The position numbers and the translations under genes are program-made. A stretch of 64,000 bases of DNA. Source: a virus. Of this stretch, positions 37,080-47,100 are shown one piece after another. The notes under the pieces were generated by a model. It did no database searches and was not told where the DNA came from. It worked only from the letters and a program-made list of their open reading frames with translations. The first letter of the stretch is position 1. Every line of letters starts with the position of its first letter. The DNA lies in IMG/VR virus record IMGVR_UViG_3300042890_000947, positions 22,230 through 86,229 of that record; one strand, given 5' to 3'.

Positions 37080-37574
37080 ATGATTAGAAAGCATCTCGAC
37101 CTAGACGCCGTTCGTGCGTTTATTCAATCACAATCTCCAGAAACAAAGGTATATCTTGGTGGCGACTCCGAACGCTTTCAAATCGATGGCGTGTGGTATG
37201 CTGACTACATCAATGTGGTAGTTGTTCATAAGAACGGCAAGAACGGTTGTAAGGTATTTGGTGGTATCGTGCGTGAGCGCGACTATGACCAGAACAAGGA
37301 CAAGCCACGGATGCGTTTGATGAATGAAGTAATGAAGACTGCTTCGCTATATCTGGAACTATACGATGTGCTTGAGGATCGTGAAACAGAAATCCACTTG
37401 GACATTAATCCAGACATGAAGCATGGTTCTTCATGCGTTATCAACGAAGCTGTTGGCTACATTCGTGGTATGTGTAACATCATACCTCTGGTTAAGCCAA
37501 ATGCTTGGGCCGCATCTTACTGTGCGGATCGATATAAGGACGCTATTCAACACGCACATAAGGCGGTAGCATAA
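37080..37574 (+). CDS. RNase H-like protein (DUF458/YkuK type)
   Basis: 164 residues. VYLGGDSERFQIDGVWYADYINVVV, KVFGGIVRERDYD, MRLMNEVMKTASLYLELYDVLE, then EIHLDINPDMKHGSS and VGYIRGMCNIIPLVKPNAWAAS: the DUF458 pattern, with the D of GGDS and of HLDINP as putative RNase H-type metal ligands. RNA cleavage is a possibility, not shown. Confidence 0.75.
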   Translation: MIRKHLDLDAVRAFIQSQSPETKVYLGGDSERFQIDGVWYADYINVVVVHKNGKNGCKVFGGIVRERDYDQNKDKPRMRLMNEVMKTASLYLELYDVLEDRETEIHLDINPDMKHGSSCVINEAVGYIRGMCNIIPLVKPNAWAASYCADRYKDAIQHAHKAVA

Positions 37575-37771
37575 TGTTTATCAAGTTAACGAATATGGTT
37601 CCTGAACGAAAAGGTGATCCTCTATACCTCAATGTAAATCATATCAAGGTGGTATATGAGGATCACGTTGAAGGAGGCAGTCTTTTGACTCAAGTCCATG
37701 CAGAGAATGTTACATGGTCTGTCGAAGAAAGTCTTGGTGAAGTAATGAAGTTGATTGGAGAAGCAGTTTAA
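37574..37771 (+). CDS. Small FlbD-like protein (65 aa)
   Basis: TAATG overlap. MFIKLTNMVPERKGDPLYLNVNHIKVVYE, then VTWSVEESLGEVMKLIGEA, like the short FlbD/phage protein family (strand-strand-helix). Function unknown. Confidence 0.6.
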   Translation: MFIKLTNMVPERKGDPLYLNVNHIKVVYEDHVEGGSLLTQVHAENVTWSVEESLGEVMKLIGEAV

Positions 37772-37772
37772 A

Positions 37773-38198
37773 ATGGCAAGATTTTTCGTTATGATTTGTG
37801 TTGTTATCTTCGCAATCTTTACGTTGGTTGTCGGAGCTAAAGCGGAAGTATTCATTACGATTGATAAGTCGGATCAAACAATGTATGTTGAAACTTTGAC
37901 CGATACATATGAATGGCCAATTTCTACGGGTCGAGAAGGATACAATACACCGTCTGGAGAATATCGTCCGTATCTACTTAAGAAACTTCACTATAGCAAG
38001 AAGTATGATAATGCGCCGATGCCTTGGTCAATCTTCTTTCACGAAGGATACGCAATTCATGCGACTGGCGAAGTAGAGCGTCTTGGATCTCCAGCATCTC
38101 ACGGTTGTGTTAGACTTGAACTGAGAAATGCTCGTTGGTTATATCGCCTAATAGATGAAAGTGGCAAAGAGAATACATATATACGTGTAATAGAATAA
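37773..38198 (+). CDS. L,D-transpeptidase (YkuD domain), secreted
   Basis: 141 residues from ATG 37773. Signal peptide MARFFVMICVVIFAIFTLVVGAKA, then YkuD fold: ITIDKSDQTMYVE, TPSGEYRPYLL, and the catalytic motif HATGEVERLGSPASHGCVRL with SHGC and R. Such enzymes cross-link or edit peptidoglycan (3-3 links are prominent in Rhizobiales). Role in infection unknown. tRNA-Ser begins two bases after its stop. Confidence 0.88.
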   Translation: MARFFVMICVVIFAIFTLVVGAKAEVFITIDKSDQTMYVETLTDTYEWPISTGREGYNTPSGEYRPYLLKKLHYSKKYDNAPMPWSIFFHEGYAIHATGEVERLGSPASHGCVRLELRNARWLYRLIDESGKENTYIRVIE

Positions 38199-38199
38199 T

Positions 38200-38289
38200 G
38201 GAAGGTTGGCCGAGTGGTCTAAGGCACCTCACTGCTAACGAGACGTACCTTAATCGGTACCGAGGGTTCGAATCCCTCACCTTCCGCCA
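38200..38289 (+). tRNA. tRNA-Ser(GCU)
   Basis: Class II. Acceptor GGAAGGT/ACCTTCC, D-arm TGGCCGAGTGGTCTAAGGCA, anticodon loop CTGCTAA, long variable arm with GTACC/GGTAC, T-arm GAGGG-TTCGAAT-CCCTC, G73, CCA. Last tRNA of the cluster. Confidence 0.94.
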
Positions 38290-38297
38290 TATAAATA
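38290..38297 (+). promoter_or_regulatory. Late-type TATAAATA box before the Dps-like gene
   Basis: Exact TATAAATA 25 bases upstream of the ATG at 38322, abutting the CCA end of tRNA-Ser. No -35. Confidence 0.4.
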
Positions 38298-38321
38298 GTG
38301 ATATAATTTAGAGGAAATAAA

Positions 38322-38765
38322 ATGGAAGAATTAGTAGAAAAGATGAAGGCGGTATTAGCAAGTACCTTTGCTGCTGGACTTAAAGCTCAGTCGTATCACT
38401 GGAATGTAATTGGTTCCGATTTCCCACAACTACATGATTTCTTCGCAACTATCTATGAGGACTATCAGGGTGCAGTAGATCCACTAGCGGAACACATTCG
38501 TCAGTTGGACGCTTTTGCACCTCAGACATTGACAAGGATGAAAGAATTGTCTATAATAATGGAGGATGAGAAAATTCCTACTGCGGAAAAGATGATTGCC
38601 AATCTTCAGACCTGTAACGAGAATCTTTCTAACTTAGTTATTGAAGCGTATGAAATGGCAGAAGCACAGAAGATGTATGGTCTTTCCAACTATCTTCAGG
38701 ATCGTATTACTGCTCAAATGAAACTTAACTGGATGATCAAGGCAACAATGGGCAAGAAGTCCTAA
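38322..38765 (+). CDS. Dps/ferritin-like protein
   Basis: 147 residues. YHWNVIGSDFPQLHDFFATIYEDYQGAVDPLAEHIRQLDAF reproduces the Dps ferroxidase region (HWN, then D and E across a subunit interface). Dps proteins store iron and protect DNA during stress; the phage copy may guard DNA or sequester iron. Slightly shorter than bacterial Dps (about 160); no basic tail is visible. Confidence 0.85.
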   Translation: MEELVEKMKAVLASTFAAGLKAQSYHWNVIGSDFPQLHDFFATIYEDYQGAVDPLAEHIRQLDAFAPQTLTRMKELSIIMEDEKIPTAEKMIANLQTCNENLSNLVIEAYEMAEAQKMYGLSNYLQDRITAQMKLNWMIKATMGKKS

Positions 38766-38779
38766 AAAGGATATTTATT

Positions 38780-39448
38780 ATGAACGAACTTATGCAGATA
38801 CACCAAAATGTAGATCATCCATCAGACAAGTGGAGCAACTACTTTGACATTTACGAAAAGCACCTTAAAGATTATCGAGGTAAAAACGTTACACTAGTTG
38901 AAGTTGGTGTACAAAAAGGTGGATCATTGGATATGTGGCACACATACTTTGGGCCACATAGTAAAATTATTGGTATTGATGTGGATCCCGAGTGTGCCAA
39001 GTTAATATATCCAAATAAAAATATTAGTGTGACTATAGGCAATCAAGAAAGTCCTGCTTTTTGGGATGAGTTTTTGAGCAACAATACTGATATTGACATA
39101 TTCATTGATGACGGCGGTCATACGATGGGTCAGCAGATTGTGACTTTTGAAAAAGTTTTTCCTAAGCTGAAAACAGGAAGCATCTTTATATGCGAAGACA
39201 CTCACACATCTTATTGGCCTGAATTGGGCGGTGGTCTTAGAAGAGAATCATCATTCTTAGAATATGCTAAAGACTTTGTTGACGTTCTTCACAACAATTG
39301 GAAAAGAGAAACAACCGAATCTTTAGAAAAGAAAAGCGCCATGGCGTTTGATGGCTTATCTGGTCTATATTTCTACGATAGTGTGGTTGTTTTTGAAAAG
39401 TTTGGCAAACAACCTATGAATAGAATACTGATACCTGGCAAACAATAA
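38780..39448 (+). CDS. SAM-dependent methyltransferase (MycF/CmcI-like)
   Basis: 222 residues. TLVEVGVQKGGSLDMWHTYF (motif I), IIGIDVDPECAKL, IDIFIDDGGHTMGQQIVTF (metal-binding DDGGH) and SIFICEDTHTSYW match macrolide sugar O-methyltransferase-like proteins. Paired with the glycosyltransferase-like gene that follows after two bases; together they repeat the gene pair at 2-2154. Confidence 0.75.
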   Translation: MNELMQIHQNVDHPSDKWSNYFDIYEKHLKDYRGKNVTLVEVGVQKGGSLDMWHTYFGPHSKIIGIDVDPECAKLIYPNKNISVTIGNQESPAFWDEFLSNNTDIDIFIDDGGHTMGQQIVTFEKVFPKLKTGSIFICEDTHTSYWPELGGGLRRESSFLEYAKDFVDVLHNNWKRETTESLEKKSAMAFDGLSGLYFYDSVVVFEKFGKQPMNRILIPGKQ

Positions 39449-39450
39449 TT

Positions 39451-40263
39451 GTGAAAAACAAATTATATTATCATATATTTTTGTCTGATGATTATGGTAC
39501 GTGGTCTTCCATTTTTATGGAACAAGTTAAACTAATGGAAGACCACAATCTAATTGACGCTCTAGATGAAATCAATATAGGTTGCGTATACACATCAGAT
39601 CACGCTAAGGAAACTTTTGAGCTTTTAGCGACCTCCATATTTAAAAATCCAAATATAACTTACTATCCTAATACTATAGGATCTAGTGAAGATGTATATT
39701 TCGATTCGAAACTAAATTCTTACTATCATTCGGCTGTTACTGAAAACGTAACTATGAAAAAGATATTTGATGATAGTCAGAAAGAAGACTTTAACATTTT
39801 ATATCTTCATAGTAAAGGTGTAACGTCAGTCGCAAGACATTTAAAAACACACAACATATTTGCTTATCTGTTATATTTCAATTGGAGACAATATTTACAA
39901 TGGGCAGTTATTGAAAATTGGAAAAAATGTGTCAGGGCTTTAGATAAAGGCTATGACATAGCATCCGCAAATTTTATGACTGATCCAGCTCCACATGTAA
40001 GCGGCGATATTTGGTGGTCAAAAGCATCATATATAAGAAATTTAGATGACCCTACTGAACTTGATTGGTATTTTAATATGAGAGAAAGGTCTCATAATCA
40101 GGATTTTAAATATAACGGATCTTTGAGACATAGAGATGAAATGTGGATTTGCTGTCGAAACAATTTCAAGTTTTATCATATACATCTTCTAGATGAGAAA
40201 GATAATCCCGCTTATAATATTCTGCCTAGAAAAAACTACACAACAACAGGAGAAAAGTCATGA
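39451..40263 (+). CDS. Glycosyltransferase-like protein, paralog of the 682-2154 N-domain
   Basis: 270 residues, GTG start. KLYYHIFLSDDYGTWSSIF parallels the start of the 682 protein; further shared blocks are KEDFNILYLHSKGVT, NWRQYLQWAVIENWK, PHVSGDIWWSKASYIRNL and RHRDEMWI. No oxygenase domain. Divergent copies suggest duplication within the phage. Confidence 0.65.
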   Translation: MKNKLYYHIFLSDDYGTWSSIFMEQVKLMEDHNLIDALDEINIGCVYTSDHAKETFELLATSIFKNPNITYYPNTIGSSEDVYFDSKLNSYYHSAVTENVTMKKIFDDSQKEDFNILYLHSKGVTSVARHLKTHNIFAYLLYFNWRQYLQWAVIENWKKCVRALDKGYDIASANFMTDPAPHVSGDIWWSKASYIRNLDDPTELDWYFNMRERSHNQDFKYNGSLRHRDEMWICCRNNFKFYHIHLLDEKDNPAYNILPRKNYTTTGEKS

Positions 40264-40571
40264 GAAAGTTTATAGTCGCGGGAGTAGTTCTTTTGACTAT
40301 GCTTGCAGGATCCGTACCAGCCTATGCGGATAATTCCGAAGAAGTGATTATTGGAATTTTAGGCGGTGCTCTTGGCGGTTTAATTATCGGTGAGGCTATC
40401 GGTAATGGTAATCGTGTTTACGCTGCGCCACAATACTACCTACCGCCTCCTATTGTGTATGAAGAATATGTAGAACCAGCGCCAGTGCGTTGTGTATACA
40501 AAAAGAAGCGAGTATATAATCCGGAAGCGGATGAGTATGCTGTTGTAAAAAAGCGCGTATGTTATAGATAA
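40260..40571 (+). CDS. Secreted glycine-zipper protein
   Basis: 103 residues. Signal peptide MRKFIVAGVVLLTMLAGSVPAYA, then IIGILGGALGGLIIGEAIGNG (glycine-zipper, membrane or self-association), a Pro/Tyr linker and a basic C-terminus with two cysteines. Periplasmic or outer-membrane associated; function unknown. GGAGAAAAG upstream. Confidence 0.7.
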   Translation: MRKFIVAGVVLLTMLAGSVPAYADNSEEVIIGILGGALGGLIIGEAIGNGNRVYAAPQYYLPPPIVYEEYVEPAPVRCVYKKKRVYNPEADEYAVVKKRVCYR

Positions 40572-40576
40572 GAGAC

Positions 40577-40598
40577 GGGCACCTTCGGGTGCCCTTTT
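40577..40598 (+). terminator. Rho-independent terminator
   Basis: GGGCACC-TTCG-GGTGCCC stem followed by TTTT. Ends the Dps to glycine-zipper unit. Confidence 0.92.
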
Positions 40599-40603
40599 GT
40601 ATT

Positions 40604-40792
40604 ATGAACCCATTCGAACAAAGAAGAGTAATCAAAGAAAAACGATTAGAAATCTGTAACTCCTGCGAACGCTATGATAAGGATCAGAAGCGTTGCAGGG
40701 AGTGCGGATGCTTTATGGAATACAAGGCTTTCATGCCATACACTTCTTGTCCTTTAGATAAGTGGAAAATATTGAATCTGGAAAAGACATAA
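40604..40792 (+). CDS. Small zinc-binding protein (62 aa)
   Basis: ATG 40604, just after the terminator T-run; no clear SD. ICNSCERYDKDQKRCRECGCFMEYKAFMPYTSCPLDKW: five or six cysteines in CxxC-type spacing, typical of small phage zinc proteins. Function unknown. Confidence 0.65.
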   Translation: MNPFEQRRVIKEKRLEICNSCERYDKDQKRCRECGCFMEYKAFMPYTSCPLDKWKILNLEKT

Positions 40793-40822
40793 ATAAGTAG
40801 AACCCTAATTTTGGATTGAAAT

Positions 40823-42130
40823 ATGTCTAGTACTGGCGCAAATAAATGGCAAAAATACTTTTCTAAAGGCGATGTGGCCACAGCTATCATTAAAGGTCCC
40901 GCAAAAATATATGATAGCACGAACAGCATAATTGATACTTTAGCTGACGGTACGTCTATAACTGTCCTAAAGATGAAAACTTTTTCTTCGAAATATGCCA
41001 TATCTTACACTAAAAGATCAAAAGCGGTTGAGGGTTTTGTTTCAGATAAAAACGTAGGCAAACCTATCGCTAAGAAAGGCGCTACAGAAAATTTAGGTGT
41101 TAGAGCGGAAACTCTTACCAAATTAGGAGTAAGAAAGCAGATTAGTTTTGGTGGTAAAAAAGTTGAATGTATGACATTCAATAGTCATGTAACGCTTATG
41201 CGCTCACTCATTAGTGGACTAAAAACTAATCCAAAAGTATCAGAAAGTATCGTTGAGGTTTTTGAAGATTTTGCAAAAACCAATTACACTACATTAAAGT
41301 GGCAAAAACAGATACCAGATTCTGATATCAATGAACTTGGCAAATACGCAGGCGAAATCATAATCGGGCTCTTAGGACTTAAAGGAAACAAAACTCCATT
41401 TAATACCAACTTCTATAAAGGAAAAGTTTTTAGTTTTTGTATTCCTACTGATCCTTCTTTTTCAGGCGTTGATAGTTTTTTTATTCTTGGAGATAAAACA
41501 ATTGTCCCTATCAGTTCAAAATATGGTGTTGGTGCTAAAGCATCTTTCTTTTCAAATCTACTGAACAAAGCAATAGACGCGGGTGTGCCTCCTAGAACAG
41601 TGATAGGTGAAGTTGTAGATTCTGCCAAAAGAGCAGGAGTATCATCATCATCATTAACATCAAAGCAAGGTTCAAAAGAAGTTTTGTATGAATATGGAGT
41701 TAGAAAAGTTTTGAACATGTCTAGAAATGCTGTTAAAGATCCGTATGCTGTATATACAAATGTAAAAACAAATGGTAAAAATACAAAGAAGTTATCACCT
41801 GAGGCAAAACTAGTTTTAGATAAGATTAAAGAAATGGCAGATAAAAAAATTGCTGATAAACTGCCTTTCTCTATGACTTCATTTTTTTCTAGATCGATGG
41901 CAGATAGATTAAATTCAGATGGTAAGTCTGTAGAAGCAATGATTGAAATTTTAGCTGGTAAAAATTTTTGGCAAGCTAACCTAGATATTATGGAATGGAA
42001 AAAAGGCAATATCAAATATAGAATGGTTTCTTCAGGCAAAGCATCAGTTCAAATTATTGGCTCTAAGTCTGCTATTGATGATATTGATGCGAAACAGGGT
42101 ATGGTCAATTATGAAGTAAGAATGCCTTAA
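40823..42130 (+). CDS. Large hypothetical protein (435 aa)
   Basis: N-terminal ~75 residues (GPAKIYDSTNSIIDTLADGTSI, then YTKRSKAVEGFVSDKNVG) look like a small SH3-type barrel. The centre has TLMRSLISGLKTNP, ELGKYAGEIIIGLLGL and FCIPTDPSFSGVDSFFILG...ISSKYGVGAKASFFSNLLN. This resembles proteins in other T4-like phages but I cannot name a function. CATAAATA at 40788 upstream may be its late promoter. Confidence 0.75.
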   Translation: MSSTGANKWQKYFSKGDVATAIIKGPAKIYDSTNSIIDTLADGTSITVLKMKTFSSKYAISYTKRSKAVEGFVSDKNVGKPIAKKGATENLGVRAETLTKLGVRKQISFGGKKVECMTFNSHVTLMRSLISGLKTNPKVSESIVEVFEDFAKTNYTTLKWQKQIPDSDINELGKYAGEIIIGLLGLKGNKTPFNTNFYKGKVFSFCIPTDPSFSGVDSFFILGDKTIVPISSKYGVGAKASFFSNLLNKAIDAGVPPRTVIGEVVDSAKRAGVSSSSLTSKQGSKEVLYEYGVRKVLNMSRNAVKDPYAVYTNVKTNGKNTKKLSPEAKLVLDKIKEMADKKIADKLPFSMTSFFSRSMADRLNSDGKSVEAMIEILAGKNFWQANLDIMEWKKGNIKYRMVSSGKASVQIIGSKSAIDDIDAKQGMVNYEVRMP

Positions 42131-42139
42131 GGATTAAAC

Positions 42140-43375
42140 ATGTTACAGTATCAAAACTATTTAACAGAATCAAAAGAAGGTAAAAACCTTCATCTAGAAC
42201 ACTTGGAGGACGAAGTACTCAATGGAGGAGTTACTGGAACAAGAGGTGCAATATCCTTTCTACAGTCTCTTCGTGATATGCTTGCTGGTCACGCTACTGG
42301 TAAGTCAGTGAACTTAACAACAAAGTGGGATGGTGCACCTGCCATCTTTGCTGGTATCAATCCAGAGAACGGCAAGTTCTTTGTTGGTACGAAAGGAATT
42401 TTTGCTCAAAACGCAAAGCTCAATTATACAAATGCTGACATTGATGCTAGTTATCCTGGTAAAGGACTAAATGACAAACTAAAAGTCGCTCTACGTTATT
42501 TGCCAGAACTTGGCATAAAAGGTGTGATGCAGGGTGATATGATGTTTACGTCTGCCGATCTTAAAACGGAAAAGATTGATGGAAGTTCTTATGTTACATT
42601 CCAGCCTAATACTATTGTTTACGCTGTTCCTGATAATACTGCTTTGGCTAAGTCTATAAAATCTGCGAAGATGGGTATTGTTTGGCACACAACATATAAT
42701 GGTGATACAATGGCCGATATGAAAGCATCTTTTGGTGCTGATATTGGTAGCATGAAGGTATCAAAGAATGTTTGGTATCGTGATGCTTCATTTGTTGATG
42801 CCTCTGGCACTGCTACATTTACCAAGCAAGAGACGGATGCTTTGAACGCCATTCTATCACAAGCTGGTTCATTGTTTAGAACAATATCTCCTCGGACGTT
42901 AAATACGATTGCTACAAATGACACATATAAGGTTACGATTAAAGCGTGGAACAATCTGAAGGTTCGTGAAGGAAAAGAAATTACAAACACCGCTACTCAT
43001 GTTGCTGGTCTTATTTCCAGTGTAGAGGAAAAATTAAACAAGTCTATATTAGAAGCTAAGAAAGCAGATACAAAACAGAAGCGACAAATGGAAAAGAAGC
43101 TCGTCATGGACTTCTATAAGTCAAATAAAAATGAGCTAAAGAAGATTTTTGACTTGCAAAACATCCTGGTTCGTGCTAAAAATATGATAGTCAAGAAACT
43201 ACAAGAAGTTCAGGACACAGTCGGAACATATCTCAGAACAGATTCCACTGGATTAAGAGTAACATCTCCTGAAGGATTTGTTGCCATTGACAAGATCGGT
43301 AAAGCAGTCAAACTGATAGATAGACTGGAATTTTCACAGGCAAACTTTAATGCCACAAAGAATTGGTCAAAATGA
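42140..43375 (+). CDS. Nucleotidyltransferase/ligase-like protein (DUF6267-type)
   Basis: 411 residues. NLTTKWDGAPAIFAG has KWDG at residues 62-65, the KxDG motif that takes AMP or GMP covalently in DNA/RNA ligases and capping enzymes. GVMQGDMMF could be motif III, SPEGFVAID near 376-384 resembles motif IV (EG-V-K), and KAVKLIDR motif V. The spacing from I to IV is longer than in classical ligases. Followed by a HAD phosphatase and a P-loop protein, so a nucleic-acid end-repair role is plausible. Confidence 0.6.
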   Translation: MLQYQNYLTESKEGKNLHLEHLEDEVLNGGVTGTRGAISFLQSLRDMLAGHATGKSVNLTTKWDGAPAIFAGINPENGKFFVGTKGIFAQNAKLNYTNADIDASYPGKGLNDKLKVALRYLPELGIKGVMQGDMMFTSADLKTEKIDGSSYVTFQPNTIVYAVPDNTALAKSIKSAKMGIVWHTTYNGDTMADMKASFGADIGSMKVSKNVWYRDASFVDASGTATFTKQETDALNAILSQAGSLFRTISPRTLNTIATNDTYKVTIKAWNNLKVREGKEITNTATHVAGLISSVEEKLNKSILEAKKADTKQKRQMEKKLVMDFYKSNKNELKKIFDLQNILVRAKNMIVKKLQEVQDTVGTYLRTDSTGLRVTSPEGFVAIDKIGKAVKLIDRLEFSQANFNATKNWSK

Positions 43376-44058
43376 AACTGAATGATTATCTAAAAGAGCA
43401 TAAAAAAGAAGTTCGGACTTTAAACGTTTGGGACATCGATGATACTTTAGGTAAAACCTCTGCGAAAGTAAACATCAAAAAGAATGGCAAAGTTATTAAA
43501 TATCTTTCCCCTGGTGAGTTTAATTCATATAAGCTTGAAAAAGGTGAAGAGTTAGATTTTTCTCAGTTTCGTTCTGGTAAAATCTTTCGTGAAACATTTA
43601 AGCCCATCAGCAATGTTCTGGATAAGGCCAAAAGTATCGTATGGAATCAGTCAGAAAATTCTCATTCAATTATCATTACTGCCCGAGCAGATTTTGATGA
43701 TCACAAAGAGTTCTTAGAAGCATTTCGTGATCATGGATTCCCTATCGATCATGTATATGTTGAACGTTCTGGCAATCTATCAAAGTTAAAGCCAAGCTCA
43801 CCAGCACATATCAATAAGGGTGTTATTCTAAAGAAGTATCTGGCCAAAGGTAAGTGGGATCGTATTCGTATGTGGGATGACCATGAAAAGAATCTGGATA
43901 TGCTATTCAAAGTAGCTGCGATGTATCCTGATGTAGAAGCTGTTGGATATCTTGTAAAAGATGGTAAAGTGAGCAAGTATTTACCTAAGAAAGCACTGGC
44001 CGAAGGTATTATTTCAGTTGCCAAATCGACAAGAGTGCGTAAACTCTACGAAAGTTAA
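43372..44058 (+). CDS. HAD-family phosphatase-like protein
   Basis: 228 residues, ATGA overlap with the ligase-like gene. NVWDIDDTLGKTS carries the catalytic DxDxT (D21, D23, T25), IIITARADF is motif II, and RIRMWDDHEKNLDML supplies the motif IV acidic pair. Layout is close to polynucleotide 3'-phosphatase-type HAD proteins, consistent with processing of nucleic-acid ends; substrate not shown. Confidence 0.75.
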   Translation: MKLNDYLKEHKKEVRTLNVWDIDDTLGKTSAKVNIKKNGKVIKYLSPGEFNSYKLEKGEELDFSQFRSGKIFRETFKPISNVLDKAKSIVWNQSENSHSIIITARADFDDHKEFLEAFRDHGFPIDHVYVERSGNLSKLKPSSPAHINKGVILKKYLAKGKWDRIRMWDDHEKNLDMLFKVAAMYPDVEAVGYLVKDGKVSKYLPKKALAEGIISVAKSTRVRKLYES

Positions 44059-44072
44059 AGTTTACTAAATAA

Positions 44073-44108
44073 CTCTATAGATTAACATTCCTATAGAGGG
44101 AAGTAATG
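44073..44108 (+). promoter_or_regulatory. Hairpin at the SD of the 1046-residue protein
   Basis: CTCTATAG (44073-44080) pairs perfectly with CTATAGAG (44091-44098). The SD GAGGGAAG (44096-44103) starts in the 3' arm; ATG at 44106. CTAAATAACT just upstream resembles a late promoter core overlapping the 5' arm. Confidence 0.45.
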
Positions 44109-47100
44109 AAAAAGAAAACTACAGGTGTTGCCTTCTATGGCAAGGTACGTATACCTACTATCGGTCACAAAGCAGCTATTGATCAAGCTAAAGATATAGC
44201 AACCAAGACAAGCGGTAAACTGTCAATAGGTCTTTCTGGTACAGCCGAACCACTTGATATCAAAACCAAGAAATCCCACGCAGAAAAAGTATTCGGTCAT
44301 CCTGTTGATACAGGCACCGAGCATACCAAGACTTTACCTGCTTTCTTATCACATCTCAATAAGCACCATGATCATTTACACCTTGTCGCGGGTTCAGATC
44401 GCGTTGAGGAATACAGGAATTTCCTACAAAAGTATAATGGCAATAAAGACAAGAAGGGCAATATTCCATTCCATTTTAAAAGCTGGCAAGTACATGCTGC
44501 TGGTGGTGAACGCACAGAAAGCGACAAAGATCCTCGCAAGATGAGTCGCGCAGAGCTAACAAGTTCTGTATCTGCTTCCAAACTTGAAAAGTTGGCCAAA
44601 GAAGGCAACTACGAACATTTTAAAGCATATCATCCAGGCATGCCTGAAAGTCATGTTCGTAAGGTATTCAATCAAATCCGCAAACATCACTCCTTAAATG
44701 AAGAAGTAACACGCAAAGAACTGGCACCAATGCTTGATTCTTTTTTGTCGTTTGCGTCTAAGAAACTTGGTATCAAATCTTTACCTGGTGTTAGATATAA
44801 GAGTGATGAAGACGATTACAACTCTTTCGCAGCATATAATCCCTCAAAGAATGAACTATCCATTTCAACAAAGAACAGACATCCAATGGATGTGTTTCGT
44901 TCTATCGCACATGAATTGGTACATCACAAACAAAATGAAGACGGTAAACTTGGCAAAGACATTGCCAAGGAAGGTTCTACTGGTTCGGATATAGAGAATG
45001 AGGCCAATGCCGAAGCAGGTAAGATCATGCGTTGGTTTGCGAAATCTAATCCAGATATGTTTGCTAAAGAACATATCATAGAAGATCATGCTCTAAATCA
45101 TGCTTCTGGTGGTGACATAAGAGGTATGGGATATGTAACAGGTGAAGTCTCTCCTACAGTAACATCACAATATCTTTTACAGAACATAAAAGATACCGAT
45201 AGCATGAAGAAGGTTAATAAGACTCACATTTTAGATACAGGTGAAGGTGATTGGAAAGATGATGAGACTGCTGATGAATATAAGAAAAAAAATCTTCAAG
45301 AAGGTATAAATGATCCAGGCAAATTAAAAGCTATCTTCTTAGCTGGCGGTCCTGGTTCAGGTAAAGATTTCGTAATGAATTCCGTTCTTCGCGGTGAAGG
45401 TCTAAGAGAAGTCAATTCGGATGTTGCTTTTGAATATCTAATGCAAAAGAATGGTCTTGATCTTGAAATGCCAGATGAAGAAAGAGTTGAGCGTGATATC
45501 GTGCGCGGTCGCGCGAAGAACATTACCAAAGAACAAGAAAGACTAGCTCTTTCAGGCCGTCTAGGGCTTATCATTAATGGCACCGCAGACGATTTAGAAA
45601 AGATTAAAACAGTTAAGAGAAATCTCGAGGCTGATGGTTACGAAACTATGATGGTATTCGTAAACACATCAAACGATGTATCGCGTGAGCGTAATGTTGA
45701 ACGCGGCAAACTAGGTAAGCGTAAAGTTCCAGATGGCACTGATAAGCAAGGTATGCCAGACAACTCTTCCGATATTCGTCAAGAGAAGTGGGATCTAGCA
45801 CAAAAGAATATTGGTGAGTTACAAAAGATTTTTGGTAATGAAAAGTTTGCGGTTGTAGATAATACTGCCGATGTTCGTAAAGTATCTCCTGAAGAAAAAG
45901 AAAAGATTCAAACAAACTTCAATCGTGTTCGTCGCATGGCACAACAGTTTGTTCGCGCCGATAATCAAAATCCAGCAGCAAAAGCATGGATTGAAAAAGA
46001 AGCGCAGAAGCGCGGCATCACATATCAAGAACCAAGAGCAAATAAAACTCTCACACAGGTTCGTCAAGAAATTCCAAACGTTGTCCATAAACCAGATAAT
46101 GAGTTGATGGCACAAGCAAGAAAGCTTGGACTATCATACTATGGATTTGGTAGATTTGGTCGCAAAGTAGGAAACGAAAACAAGGTATTATTCCACAGCA
46201 AAGGTGGTAAACTAGTAAGGGTTCAAAACATGAACGAAGAAAAGAAAAAAGGTATTGATGGTAAAGCCTGCTGGAAAGGTTATCGTTATGCTGGCACTAA
46301 GAACAATAAAGATAAATGTGTACCAGTAAGTGAAATGGATAAGACATTTGAAAAGTACATGGAAAAACCATCGAATAGAGAGATTGGTACGGATTCTTTA
46401 GCTCAAATTTATAAGTCTATGACTCCTGGTCAAAACTGTGTATCAGAAAATAAGAAAATTAAAGCTGTTAGAAAGAAGTTAGCTCAAGAAGACAATAACA
46501 TTCCACGCGGTGGATTACCAATTGGTAATGGTTTAGGACAAGAAGTTAATGTTTCTAAAGCGCCAGGTTTCTATATGGGCTTTGCTAACGTGGGTAACTC
46601 TGTATATGAAGCAACACAGTCTATTCAAGAATGGGCATTAAATCCAAAAACACAACAGAAGTTTGCCGATAAGTATGGCAATCTTGCTGAAGAAAAACTT
46701 ATTGAGGCTGCATTAAAGCTTGAAGCATGTGGTTGTGGCAATATGCCATCTGAATCAAAGAAATCTTTGAAAAAGATCAAAGAAATGGCATTTGCTGCCG
46801 CTTCATCTGGTAAAGATCCTACAGAAAAAGAAGGCGAAAAACCAGGCAGTGTTCCTGTTCAGGCTGAAGAAGTAATGTCTAAAGCACAAATTAAAAAGAG
46901 AAATGAAATTGCTGACGCTATAAAAAGAGAAAATCCTGAATATTCTGACAAAAAGAAGTTTAGTATTGCTACAGCACAGGCTATGAAAGAAAAACAGATA
47001 GAAGAAAATGTAGACAAAGCCAAAATGAAATGTAACGCGCCTCGTGCTGACAGTCATAATGGTAAATCACACGTAGTCAAAGCTTGTTTTGATGGTAAAG

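Noticed and set aside
41413-42039. 208-codon minus-strand frame opposite the 435-residue protein
   Set aside because: No RBS, no motif, antisense to a longer frame in the direction of all neighbours.
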